A stretch of DNA of 64,000 nt from Leishmania donovani (Eukaryota; Euglenozoa; Kinetoplastea; Trypanosomatida; Trypanosomatidae), in assembly GCF_000227135.1 (NCBI RefSeq), contig NC_018263.1, positions 1,935,186-1,999,185 of the forward strand, in the 5' to 3' direction. The notes beneath the pieces were generated by a model. It searched no databases. It had not been told where the DNA came from and was given only the letters and a program-made list of their open reading frames with translations. This document shows positions 9,223 through 19,376 of this stretch, piece after piece (position 1 is the first letter of the stretch; each line of letters begins with the position of its first letter). Made by a program: the position numbers and the translations under genes.

Positions 9223-12200
9223 TCAAGAGATGCACCGCGCCTCCCGTCCTTGCGTTTCTTTTTCGAGCTCACTGAGCCCACGCTCTTTTCAGTGTGCAAG
9301 AGAAAACTGTGAGAACGCAGGTGGAAATGTGTGCGTATCTGTGTGGTAGCGATGGTGAGGTGGGGGATGAGTAAGTGGTTGCCGTACAGCATGAAAAAAA
9401 AAACAGCAAAACAAATATACTGCTGCAAATCCGTTCGCGAAGTCGTTCACGCTTACGCGTGCACCCTTGCGGCAATGGGGAAGGAAACGAAAGCGGCGGT
9501 AAGGAAAGCGTCTGCTGCTGCTGTGTGGATCACACGTGAGTAATGCGCCCTGCGTTGGGGGAGTTCATCATTACTCATGTGTCATAATATCGGTCGCAGA
9601 CACAAAAGAAAATCGAATAAATCGAAGGGAGACCGAAGTCTACAGGAAAGAGGGAGCAAGAGGCCACACCTGCGCAGAGGTGATGCAGAAAATGGATGCT
9701 GTAGGGGGCATGCTGGCAGTTTTGCCACTCGATGCACCAACGCAGCGCTGCCGCGAAAAAAAAATTTCGAGAAGTGAGCACACGGCGCCGTTTTCCGCGC
9801 TACATCGGAATGAATCTCACCTTAGCCGCAACTCTTCGAACAGTACAGAGGCTTGACCATGATCTAGTTTTTGACACACAGTGCCGCGCACGCATCACCG
9901 AGAGCAGAGGCACCACTCAGATGAATCCTAGACCTGTCATCAACTGCGACGTCTGAGGATCGCGTCGGGAGAAAAGACAGACATGTGTGAGACCAGCGCC
10001 ACACCAGAACAGCTAACACACCAGCACAGTTTGTGTGCAAGTCCAACGAGCCATCGCACTGCCTCTCTCTGTGTTGTTTTCATGCCTTTCCCGGCCGCAC
10101 CAAAAGAGCAGCTCTCACGTCGTTCCCAAAAAGCGTCGACAGCGAGCGAAAAGGGTTGCAATCAACGTGGACGGTCCCCGCATGCATGGGCCTCCATCAC
10201 AGCCAGCCGAGTTTCCCGGGTGCGAAGTGTTTCTAGTATGCGACGCAGCCTTTTGCTTCTGCGGATGGGATCGGCACAAAGTCGCCGGATACATCAGCAG
10301 CGGCGATGCACTTGCGAAAAAAAAAAGACAGCAGGCACGTGCGCGCGTACCGCTGCCATGCGCTCTGGCTGTACCTGCCTGAGGCGAAGCTGAGCGTGCA
10401 GTCCCTTGCGAGCTAAAGAGCTTTTCTCGATAGCGAGATCCGTTTGAGCCGCCCCATAGCGCAGCCACGACGGCACAGACTCGTACGCAGGGAGGTGCGC
10501 ACTCGAAGTTAGGCGTCTCGATCGACTGCGCTCTTCGGGCGCGATTGCTGGAAACCAGAGGTGAAAACACTGTTTCACCGCTGCGGTATACCTCTGGAGT
10601 TGGGCACAGCGCCTTCACAGAGAGAGGTGCATGCGGCCAATCCCCGCTCTCAGCGGTGCCACGCGGCCGTCAAACGCTCTCTCCGCACCCTCGTTGGACA
10701 TCAATGAGCGTGGCACAAGTCCACATCGCTAGTGTAGTTTTTTTTTTTAGGGGGAAAACGGGGGGAGCTGATCCACAGAGCTGCTGCGACTCGTTTAACG
10801 CTGCCGTTGCGCTGCCGGCAAACAGCGCAAAGCACGACCACACTCCTGAGCGCTGAGCAGAGACAAGACAAGGCAGAAGCCCCCCCTCGTCCCCCAGCAT
10901 AATTTTCATTGTTGACGAGCCGGCGTGCGCTTGTGAAGATGATGAACAACGGTGACCGCCTCTTCGGTCTTCGTCGTGTGCGCTGCGCCGTCGAGTACGT
11001 ACTTCAGCGCGAAAACCTCCGTTCTCTGCCCACGTGGGCATCCTGGCTGCGGCTGCAACGAGCTCACGCAACGGCGTGCGTCAGGCGCGTTACGCTGAAA
11101 AAATGCCCTGCTCAAATCCGAGGAAACGGTGCGCTGCAGTTACCGGAAAAGGCGAGCTTAGCGCTCATCCTGGAGTGTCTGCAGCGGACGCGCCACGAGA
11201 GTCGGCCCTACATAAAAGGACACACTTCCTCGGGCTCATATGAACACCTAGTGAACATATGTCGGGTTTGACCTCGGCTGTGCACCAACCACATAGCGGA
11301 GCACCGCTGTGCCTTCGGCATTACGCCGTGTAGAAGACGCACCATCGCGACACCAAGAGGATCGGATCCCTCGGCACCGTACCGCCAGCATTCCAAGCAC
11401 GTTCCGTACGCTAACCGTCCAGGTGGACATGGCCGCAGGAATGTCGGCGCCCTTTGCAGTGGACGAAAACGCAAGAAGGCAGTTGTCCTGTGTATTGCTG
11501 CCCAAGAACGGGGCGGATAGGTCCCGCATGGGCCAACCACAACATGTGATGAAGCGACTCATGGGCATCACGGTACTGTAGCGGGATGGATCCATCGTCG
11601 GCGCACGTGGACGCGCATAATCGGAAGCGGCATACTCGAGAGTTGAAAATCATTAGAATCGAGCCATGATTGCTGTTAATCCAGAAGCGAAGCAACCGCA
11701 GACTCCAACGGTGACGGCGACGACAATGACAAGGCCATCGTGGCAAAAATGCTGCGGGCAGAGAGGCACTGCATCGTTTGCCGTCGCCTTCTGACGCATC
11801 ACGCAGGCGGAAGCCGGTGGGCGGTAGAGGGAAGTATCATTTCATGTCGTATGGCAGAGAATGAGCACGTTGAACAACAACGAAAAGGATGCTGTTGTTC
11901 CTGTGTGTATGCTCGTGCGCGCACGCCTTCCCTTGGAGCAGAGGCACCGGCCAGCGGGGGGGGGGCGGGGCATAACAAAAACAAAGCGGTGAAGAATGTG
12001 AATGCCAATGGGTGACGATGCTGATACGCGGGGCGAATGCTGACGTGCAACGAGTAATCGGGCCTATATGGAAGTGTGCATGTACTCTGTGCGTGTGTGT
12101 GTGTGCTCGTGCACATGTCGTTGTCGGAAGGACGCAATCAGTCGATGCAGCCGAAAGAAAAACCAAAGGCGATCAGTCTAGGAAAGATGCAAGTGATAAG

Positions 12201-12649
12201 TAGCAAAAAAAGACGGAAATGAGGAAAAGTCGCTGTGAATGTCCGTACCCCTTCTCTTGTCAGACCATCGTGCGAGCTGAGTGGGTGTCAGTACCAGAAA
12301 TTCAGCTGATGAGACACATCTACCTCCCCCTCCTCCTTATTTTCATGCGGCGGTTCGCTGGGCACTCCTGGCATGGTGTCCTAGTCCCTGGCACGGAGCA
12401 CGTGCAACGTACCTGACAGTACGTAGGCCCCGCCTAAAGGTTTCCCAATACTACGGCCTTTTCTTCGTCGTGCACCATAGCTTGGCTTATGTAAAATGTG
12501 AACAACAGCAGCACCCCACACGTCTGCTTCTATGGTAACTCCTGCTTTCCGCCTCAGTGACATGTACCACCATGCACGCAGGCAGACACACACAAACGTG
12601 CACGTGAGAGAGACCCGTGAGCAGCACCAACCAGCGTTGCCAAACCTTT
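9223..12649. other. 3.4 kb intergenic region
   Basis: No gene is supported. It presumably holds the 3' UTR of the J-domain gene and the leader of the START gene. Between about 10000 and 11760 the sequence is mostly of higher complexity than ordinary UTR here and has several short, unrecognised ORFs. Part of it may be a degenerate retroposon (see findings). Simple tracts include A/T runs near 9390, 10316 and 10738 and a G-run near 11955. Confidence 0.45.
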
Positions 12650-13690
12650 TCACAAGTTGGGTCTCAACCGCTTGTAGTTCTCGTACGAGCGGCCCATCTT
12701 GGAAGCAGCACAGTGCACGGCACAGTGCGGCGATGATGCTGATTTACCGGCCGCATGGGCGGCGCGAGGCGTCTCGCGGAGGAGGCCGTCGAGCCTTCCC
12801 TGCTCCTCCAGCGTCATTTGATCACGGTAGCGCGGCGCCCGCCACTCCGGGTACGATGGCTCCCACTCGCGCTTTCGCACGGGGCTGCTGAATGCGGCAG
12901 CGGTGCTGCCGACATGCGCGTCCTCGTACGGAGAGCGGCGAAGCGCGCGACGTGTAGCTGGCTCCGTGATCGGGGTCGAGGTGGTTTGCCGCATGGAGCC
13001 CGACGAGGCAGCAGCCGATTTGCGCTTGTCCTGTCGAAGGACGTACTGTACTCGCAACTTGAACTGCGCATTCTGAAGGCGTCGCTCAATGAACGTCGCT
13101 GGCTTGCCCAGCGACCTGGACACCTGTCGCACGGTGGCACCGCCACGGATCATGCGGTAGATTGTGAGATCATCCTCGAAAGTGAAGAACTTGCTGTGAC
13201 TAAAAGGGTGGTTGGCAGGGTTCTTCATCTCTTCCTCGGAGAGGGTTTCGGTGCTGTTCATAATCGCTTGCCAGTCCAGCGACGTCTTCATCGACCAGGA
13301 GGAGTCGTCACCGCTGGCAAAGTCGTCTGGCATGCGGCGTCGACGCGCGCCAGCCTTGCGTGCAAAGCGAGTCGCAGTTCTGGCTTCGCCACCTTGCTGT
13401 CCGGCTACGCCCTCTCTTGCACCTGCCGGTGCGTCGTAAGCGCTGTGCAAAATGCCGCTGGACTGAATAAGCTCATAGGCCGTATTAATCACCTTCATGC
13501 GATTGTCATCGCCGCTGCTCAAATCGGGGTGGTGCAGCCGTGCCATCTCGAGGTACTGCCGCCGCACGTCGTCCACTCCGGGTCGACTAGATGCCGGTGC
13601 GCGTGGATTGTACGTGAGGCCGAGCACCTTGAACGCAGCCACAATGTCCTCGACGGCAGGGGCACAACGGAAGACCGTGCGAGAGAACAT
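12650..13690 (-). CDS. J-domain (DnaJ-like) protein with SANT-like segment
   Basis: The protein has 346 residues from the ATG at 13690. A J-domain occupies about residues 18-78 with the diagnostic HPD at 54-56, followed by a helix of the NTAYELIQ type. The N-terminus (MFSRTVFRCA...) is basic and hydroxylated and could target mitochondria. A Myb/SANT-like helical segment lies at about 166-214 (FTFEDDLTIY...SLGKPATFIERRLQNA). No Gly/Phe-rich or zinc-finger region is present, so this is a type III (class C) J-protein that would stimulate an Hsp70 partner at one site. The C-terminal 130 residues are Arg-rich and otherwise unrecognised. The client and organelle are inferred, not shown. Confidence 0.8.
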   Translation of the reverse strand: MFSRTVFRCAPAVEDIVAAFKVLGLTYNPRAPASSRPGVDDVRRQYLEMARLHHPDLSSGDDNRMKVINTAYELIQSSGILHSAYDAPAGAREGVAGQQGGEARTATRFARKAGARRRRMPDDFASGDDSSWSMKTSLDWQAIMNSTETLSEEEMKNPANHPFSHSKFFTFEDDLTIYRMIRGGATVRQVSRSLGKPATFIERRLQNAQFKLRVQYVLRQDKRKSAAASSGSMRQTTSTPITEPATRRALRRSPYEDAHVGSTAAAFSSPVRKREWEPSYPEWRAPRYRDQMTLEEQGRLDGLLRETPRAAHAAGKSASSPHCAVHCAASKMGRSYENYKRLRPNL

Positions 13691-16600
13691 GGCTAAACGC
13701 GCAGGGGAGACTGGGTGGGCTACCCTGCTTCGGAGAAGAGGCGTGAAGCTGTATGGCGTCCAAAAAGGGAGCGAGCGCAGTTAGAGCAGAGCCTGCGGTG
13801 ACGTTAGAGGCACACGCAAGCACAGACGAAAAGAAAGAAAGCCAAAACTGCGGTGAGCGCTGCGGGACATGAACCATTCACGCGCAGCCCGTCCCCCTGT
13901 GCAAAAGCAGACCTGTGCTTTGTGGACTTCTGCCGATAGGAGTGAGCAGGCTCTTGGCACACGCACACACAGTAAAGATGCGGAGAGAGAACGATGCAGG
14001 GCGGAAGATGGAAGGGCTCCAAACAGCAACGTGCTGCTCGCTCTTCTTTCGCTCACACAAGTGAGCAGTTGAAGGAGGGGGAGGAGCACGCCGCCTACAG
14101 CGCAAGGACAGCTTTTTTACTGAGAAGAAAACATCGATGAGTCATCTCCCACATCCACCCTCCACCACATGCACACCCTCCCTCCCGATCACTAATCTGC
14201 GTTATGGGACAGACGTTGCTGTTGTTGTTTTCGCCGCACTTTGAGCGCCGAGAGTAATCCGGTACGCTGCAAGGGGGACACTCATCACAACTCAGGTGTC
14301 GGCCTTGAGGATGGCGCGGTTGCATGCGAGTGTGCCCGCGGCACCACCTAGCTTGACCTACTGAATGCAGAAGGTCGCATTCTCTGTAGTGGACATGTGC
14401 TTGCCGTGGTGAGCGTATTTTCCATTTGGCGTTGCTTTGTTTGTTTCGCTGTCGGTGGTGGTTCATTCTTGCCGGGCATTCGCCTCATACACTCGACTGA
14501 AGAGCGCACTATCAGGCGATGATGATGATGACGGAGACACAACAGAAACACAAAACGAGGGAGGGAAGGGACGGAGGGGGAGGGTCCAAGCGCGAATGAG
14601 GATGAAAGGCGAAGGGGAAAGAAAACATACGAAAAACCAGAGAAACACACAAGGGAAAGAGGAACCAAAACAGGCAAATAAAAAGCGATCAAAGGCGTAA
14701 TCCTCGTTAAACAATAGACGCGAAAAACACAGAAAAGAAAAAGTGTGCAGGGACAGGGAGGGAAGTAAATAGACAACATGAGACAGCGACGCACAAAAAC
14801 ATGTCATCCAAGACGCATACGCGCAGGCATCACAAAGGCGGAGAGGTAGAGTCGGCTCACACATGTGCATACGCAGAGTTGAAGGGAAACAAAATATACG
14901 TTGCTGTGGTTTCGACGGGCGCAGGAGCAGCAAGACGACAACGACGAAAGAGCGTGCCACGAACTTACTTAATGGAGACGCGGAATGGTGTGGTGCACGT
15001 AGGAGGCGCTGCGAAAGCACGCATGTGCCCTCGATTCATCCGAAACGCAGATCTATCTTTCCTTCTTTCGTCGTAACCACACAGCCGGCGCTCAGTCTCT
15101 CCGTTTCTGTATATGTGTCGTGTTGAGTGCATTTTCGTCCCCCTCTCTCCGCGCATTCCCCAGAATCCAGTGAAACGCGCAATCAGCACGACAGGGACGA
15201 AGCCAAACAAAAAAGAACGTGAAACGGACTACTAATCGAAATTTCGTATTCTCTTTTTTCCGTGCTCTTCGTCTACTAACCTTACAAGTGGAAAGAAGCG
15301 AAAGAGCAGGGTAGTGGCTTGGCTGGGCACTCGTCTGTAACCGAAGCGCATCCCCGGAGCAAGTCGGAAGTCGTGCTGCTCGAGATGCGGTCGAGGAATA
15401 TAGCGAGGATAGATAACTATGACCCCGCGCGCCGTTTCTTTTTTTTTGTGGTTTCGGTAAGCAGTTATCTTCTTTTTTTTTACATTTTGAGCTACGCAGA
15501 AAAAAGAGGCTCACAAACGCATACCGTAACAGAAGTGCTCACGCGCACACATGCACACACACAGGGATCTGAATTCTCCCTCGCTTGCTATTTCTGCTGC
15601 ACTATACATGATTGACTGTCTGCTGATGTTTTCTTTTTGGCATTGATCCCTCCTCCTTTGCCCGTGCTGGGGCTTCTGCTGCAACAGGCCAAAACGTTAT
15701 GGATAGATGCTAGTATGTCTTCCTTGGTATGTTTGCGCACGCATGCCTGTCTCGCGGTCTCTGGTCGTGCCATCCCCTTCGTGGAAAAATGGGTCGAGGA
15801 GAGCCCCCTTTTTTTGTGCCCATCATCGAAGTGGAGACCACGCACACCACAAAGCCAAACCGGCATGCGACAGGCGTAAACACACACACACACGTAATCT
15901 TAGGAAGACATGAAAAAACCGAGCACAGAGCACGGGGCGCGCAAATCATAACCATAAAACGGAAGAAACACACACACACACAATACATATATACAGATAC
16001 TCGTAGGATGCGTAGAAGCGCAAGAGCACGCGAGAAACGCAAAACCAAAAAGGGCGCACACACAGAGGAACACAGACAGAGGCGCACAAAAAGAAAATAA
16101 TAATAATCATGCTCACAAAAGGGTAACTATCACATGGCATCGCCTGCCACGTCACCCACACAACAACAGCAACGGACGCACGTGCGTCATCTACCGCAAA
16201 GCGAAACGCATGCACACCCACGGCTGAAAGAACAACAACAAAAAAAAAACGTGCAAACATACACACACACACACACAACACCTCCACGCTATGGCCACAT
16301 TTTCCTCTCTGTGTGTCTGTGTTTATGTCTCCGGCTCCTCCATCGCATGCACGACAAAGGTCAACCTGACACAGGGGATGGATGCTCTCACGTGCCGACG
16401 AAGAATGCCATAACACGCTCACAAGAGAGAGAGAGGGAGGGGGATCGGCAGGCAGAGAGGCATGCGAACGTTGGCGAAGCAGACAATCAGATACGCCTCG
16501 CAGAGTCCTTCTGCTTTTTTTTTCATCAGACCAAAGAACAACCAGAAATTACGGAAAAGAAGTGAGAAGAACGAGAAAACAATCCAAGGGCGGAAACAGA

Positions 16601-17966
16601 AGAGACAGAAAGCGATAAAAAGGTTTCATGCTCAGCATCCAAAATGCATATACCGTAGGCACCATCGGCAAAGACGGGCGTAGAAAGAAAAAGAGCAACA
16701 AATGGCACAGAAAGACCCCTCCCAGTGCCTTCCAGGAAAGCTGCGCGTATGGGAGGAGAGACAAGAAGCACATGCGCATCACATCCGACTCGAGGCCGCC
16801 CATACGCCGCTGAATGAAGCCGAGAGAAGAGGTTGAGGGGGGGGGTAACTTCAATCATGTTTTACAAAGCCAACAAACACAACAAAAAAACACTACTCAC
16901 CAGTGTATCAGTTTTCTTGATTTACCTGACCTTGTTCTCTTTTCGCAGTTGCCTTCACCCCCCACACACACACTCCTCGAAACACACTTTTATCCGCGTG
17001 TAATGGAGGTAGAGGTGGAGATCAACGCATCTAAGCCAGGGAAAAAAGGCGAAGCCCACACACGCAAACACGCACACATCCTGCAGACATGACATACATG
17101 ATGGCCAAGTGCCAAGCGTCCAGAGACACCGACCGACCTCATGCCCAACCACCCTCCCGCCCCAACCTCTCGCTCACACGTCAGAGGTGATAACCACTGT
17201 GTTTGAGTGTGAGGCCGAGTGCATGCATGCGCACAGGCAGGGGCTGGGGTGAAAGGGAGGCATCTCGGCTATTCCCTCTCCGCTCTTCTTCCCTTTCTTT
17301 GTTGGCAAGCATCAATTTAGGCACACTGGGTGTGCCAGTGCCCAAAGTGGCTCCTGTTGTGTGCATCGATCAGCCTGTGTGCGCGTGCGTTGGACCTCGC
17401 TGTTTCACACGCCCAGCATTCCTCAATCTGGTGAGAACATGCCCATCCCGCCAACGTCCGGAAAAAAAAAAAGACGATGGCAAAAAGAGGCATCAGTTGC
17501 TTGCTGCATTCCTGCGGAAGCATCAAGGGAAAGCAGCGCATCTCATCGAAAAGGGAGGCAGGACGAAACCTTCAAAAGAGCTCTAAGCCTTGGTCCATCT
17601 CGGTTATACCGAAACAAAAAAATGCCTCTTTTTCGTCAACGTTTCCGCTTCTTTTTTGTTCCTCGGCTAAAGATGCGCACGTGTGTGCGTCGTCCCCTTG
17701 CTATCAGCGATATGGTCGCCCGTTCTTCTTCCTTTTTTCCGATATACTCGAATATCGGTGCATCTCTGAACGACACTCGGCCCTTTCTTCTCTAAGTATT
17801 TTTGTAAGGTACGTTTGGGGAAGTACCGTTTTTCTTTTCTCCTTTTATTGTCCATCATCAACCTGCCCACTTCCAGCCCTCTCCCCCGAACACGCCAACG
17901 AGACATATGTACGCATGCGCACCCACAGCTCTCTATCCGCTGCTAAGCCGCCGCTCAATCCTGGTC
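13691..17966. other. Long low-complexity intergenic region left of the 906-N gap
   Basis: No gene is supported over 4.3 kb. It is dominated by GA-rich and CA-rich low-complexity DNA: a (GAT)n run at about 14518-14532, (CA)n runs near 15880-15893, 15967-15982 and 16258-16276, and many A-runs. Purine richness on the plus strand means pyrimidine richness on the transcribed strand. It would be the 3' UTR of whatever gene is hidden in the gap plus the J-domain gene's leader. Confidence 0.45.
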
Positions 17967-18872
17967 NNNNNNNNNNNNNNNNNNNNNNNNNNNNNNNNNN
18001 NNNNNNNNNNNNNNNNNNNNNNNNNNNNNNNNNNNNNNNNNNNNNNNNNNNNNNNNNNNNNNNNNNNNNNNNNNNNNNNNNNNNNNNNNNNNNNNNNNNN
18101 NNNNNNNNNNNNNNNNNNNNNNNNNNNNNNNNNNNNNNNNNNNNNNNNNNNNNNNNNNNNNNNNNNNNNNNNNNNNNNNNNNNNNNNNNNNNNNNNNNNN
18201 NNNNNNNNNNNNNNNNNNNNNNNNNNNNNNNNNNNNNNNNNNNNNNNNNNNNNNNNNNNNNNNNNNNNNNNNNNNNNNNNNNNNNNNNNNNNNNNNNNNN
18301 NNNNNNNNNNNNNNNNNNNNNNNNNNNNNNNNNNNNNNNNNNNNNNNNNNNNNNNNNNNNNNNNNNNNNNNNNNNNNNNNNNNNNNNNNNNNNNNNNNNN
18401 NNNNNNNNNNNNNNNNNNNNNNNNNNNNNNNNNNNNNNNNNNNNNNNNNNNNNNNNNNNNNNNNNNNNNNNNNNNNNNNNNNNNNNNNNNNNNNNNNNNN
18501 NNNNNNNNNNNNNNNNNNNNNNNNNNNNNNNNNNNNNNNNNNNNNNNNNNNNNNNNNNNNNNNNNNNNNNNNNNNNNNNNNNNNNNNNNNNNNNNNNNNN
18601 NNNNNNNNNNNNNNNNNNNNNNNNNNNNNNNNNNNNNNNNNNNNNNNNNNNNNNNNNNNNNNNNNNNNNNNNNNNNNNNNNNNNNNNNNNNNNNNNNNNN
18701 NNNNNNNNNNNNNNNNNNNNNNNNNNNNNNNNNNNNNNNNNNNNNNNNNNNNNNNNNNNNNNNNNNNNNNNNNNNNNNNNNNNNNNNNNNNNNNNNNNNN
18801 NNNNNNNNNNNNNNNNNNNNNNNNNNNNNNNNNNNNNNNNNNNNNNNNNNNNNNNNNNNNNNNNNNNNNNNN
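17967..18872. other. Assembly gap (906 N)
   Basis: An unbroken run of 906 N. The true length is unknown. It lies between UTR-like DNA on the left and a more GC-rich, partly open frame on the right, so it probably hides coding sequence. Confidence 0.98.
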
Positions 18873-19265
18873 GCGTGAAACAAGGTGCGCCTCGAGCCTC
18901 GAGCAATCCGCGACTCTCGCATCGCATACCGGACGCAGCTCCGGATCGGCCGCCCTCACCGAAAAAGCAGGCGGGTCAGAAGCGCTGGCGGGGGTGGGGG
19001 GCGCCACAGCGCTAGAAGAGTCAGTGGGCGGCACACCATCTGCACGCCATCTTGTCGCTGCAGGAATCCCAAGTGCGGGCAGGTGCCCGTGGGCAGCTAG
19101 GCGACGATAAACTCACAGCATCTCGTGATCACAACATACTTTCCCTTCTGGTGCAGGGCGGCCGCCGCCCAAGCAGCGCCTGTGGTTTGCGTGTTGCATC
19201 TCGTAGCGACATCGCGGAGGATGCCGGCCTGGCGTCGGCGACCTGTTAACAGGTCCGTGATCCAT
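18873..19265 (-). pseudogene. Possible 5' part of a gap-truncated gene with an in-frame TGA
   Basis: From the ATG at 19265, 42 nt below a good predicted splice acceptor, a frame runs 50 codons, meets TGA at 19115-19113, and then stays open in the same frame for about 80 codons to the gap edge. After the TGA the text is Ala/Pro/Ser-rich (PPTDSSSAVAPPTPASAS), with no ATG to restart. Explanations are a sequencing or assembly error near the gap, a real pseudogene, a short upstream ORF with the true gene starting inside the gap, or, least likely, TGA recoding. I recognise no family. The label pseudogene is provisional. Confidence 0.25.
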
Positions 19266-19307
19266 GAAGCGAGTGCCACCGCCGCTGCTGTTGACGATTT
19301 ACGCAAC

Positions 19308-19376
19308 CTACGTGAGGTGCGGGCGAAAAGCGACAGAAAACAAACAAAGGCAGCCGGCGTGAGGGAGGGGGGGGGG
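19308..19376 (-). promoter_or_regulatory. Predicted spliced-leader acceptor next to the gap
   Basis: The minus strand carries a C11 run and further C/T-rich sequence (about 19322-19376) with no AG until 19309-19308. Exon sequence would begin at 19307, 42 nt before the ATG at 19265. This is among the cleanest acceptor arrangements in the window and argues that a transcript really starts here. Confidence 0.5.

Noticed and set aside
11248..11595. 115-codon minus-strand ORF starting with ATG
   Set aside because: Unrecognised, lacks a strong acceptor upstream, and lies in a probable 3' UTR or degenerate repeat. Kept only as part of a finding.
17477..19015. 512-codon plus-strand ORF spanning the 906-N gap
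   Set aside because: Most of it is N, the left part is low-complexity, and the strand disagrees with every supported gene.
19113..19115. In-frame TGA read as selenocysteine
   Set aside because: Trypanosomatids do make selenoproteins, but nothing here matches a known one and the 3' UTR that would hold a SECIS element is not visible. Sequence error or pseudogene is more likely.
19097..19306. 69-codon minus-strand ORF next to the gap
   Set aside because: It begins with TTG, has no ATG, and overlaps the ATG-initiated frame that better fits the predicted splice acceptor.
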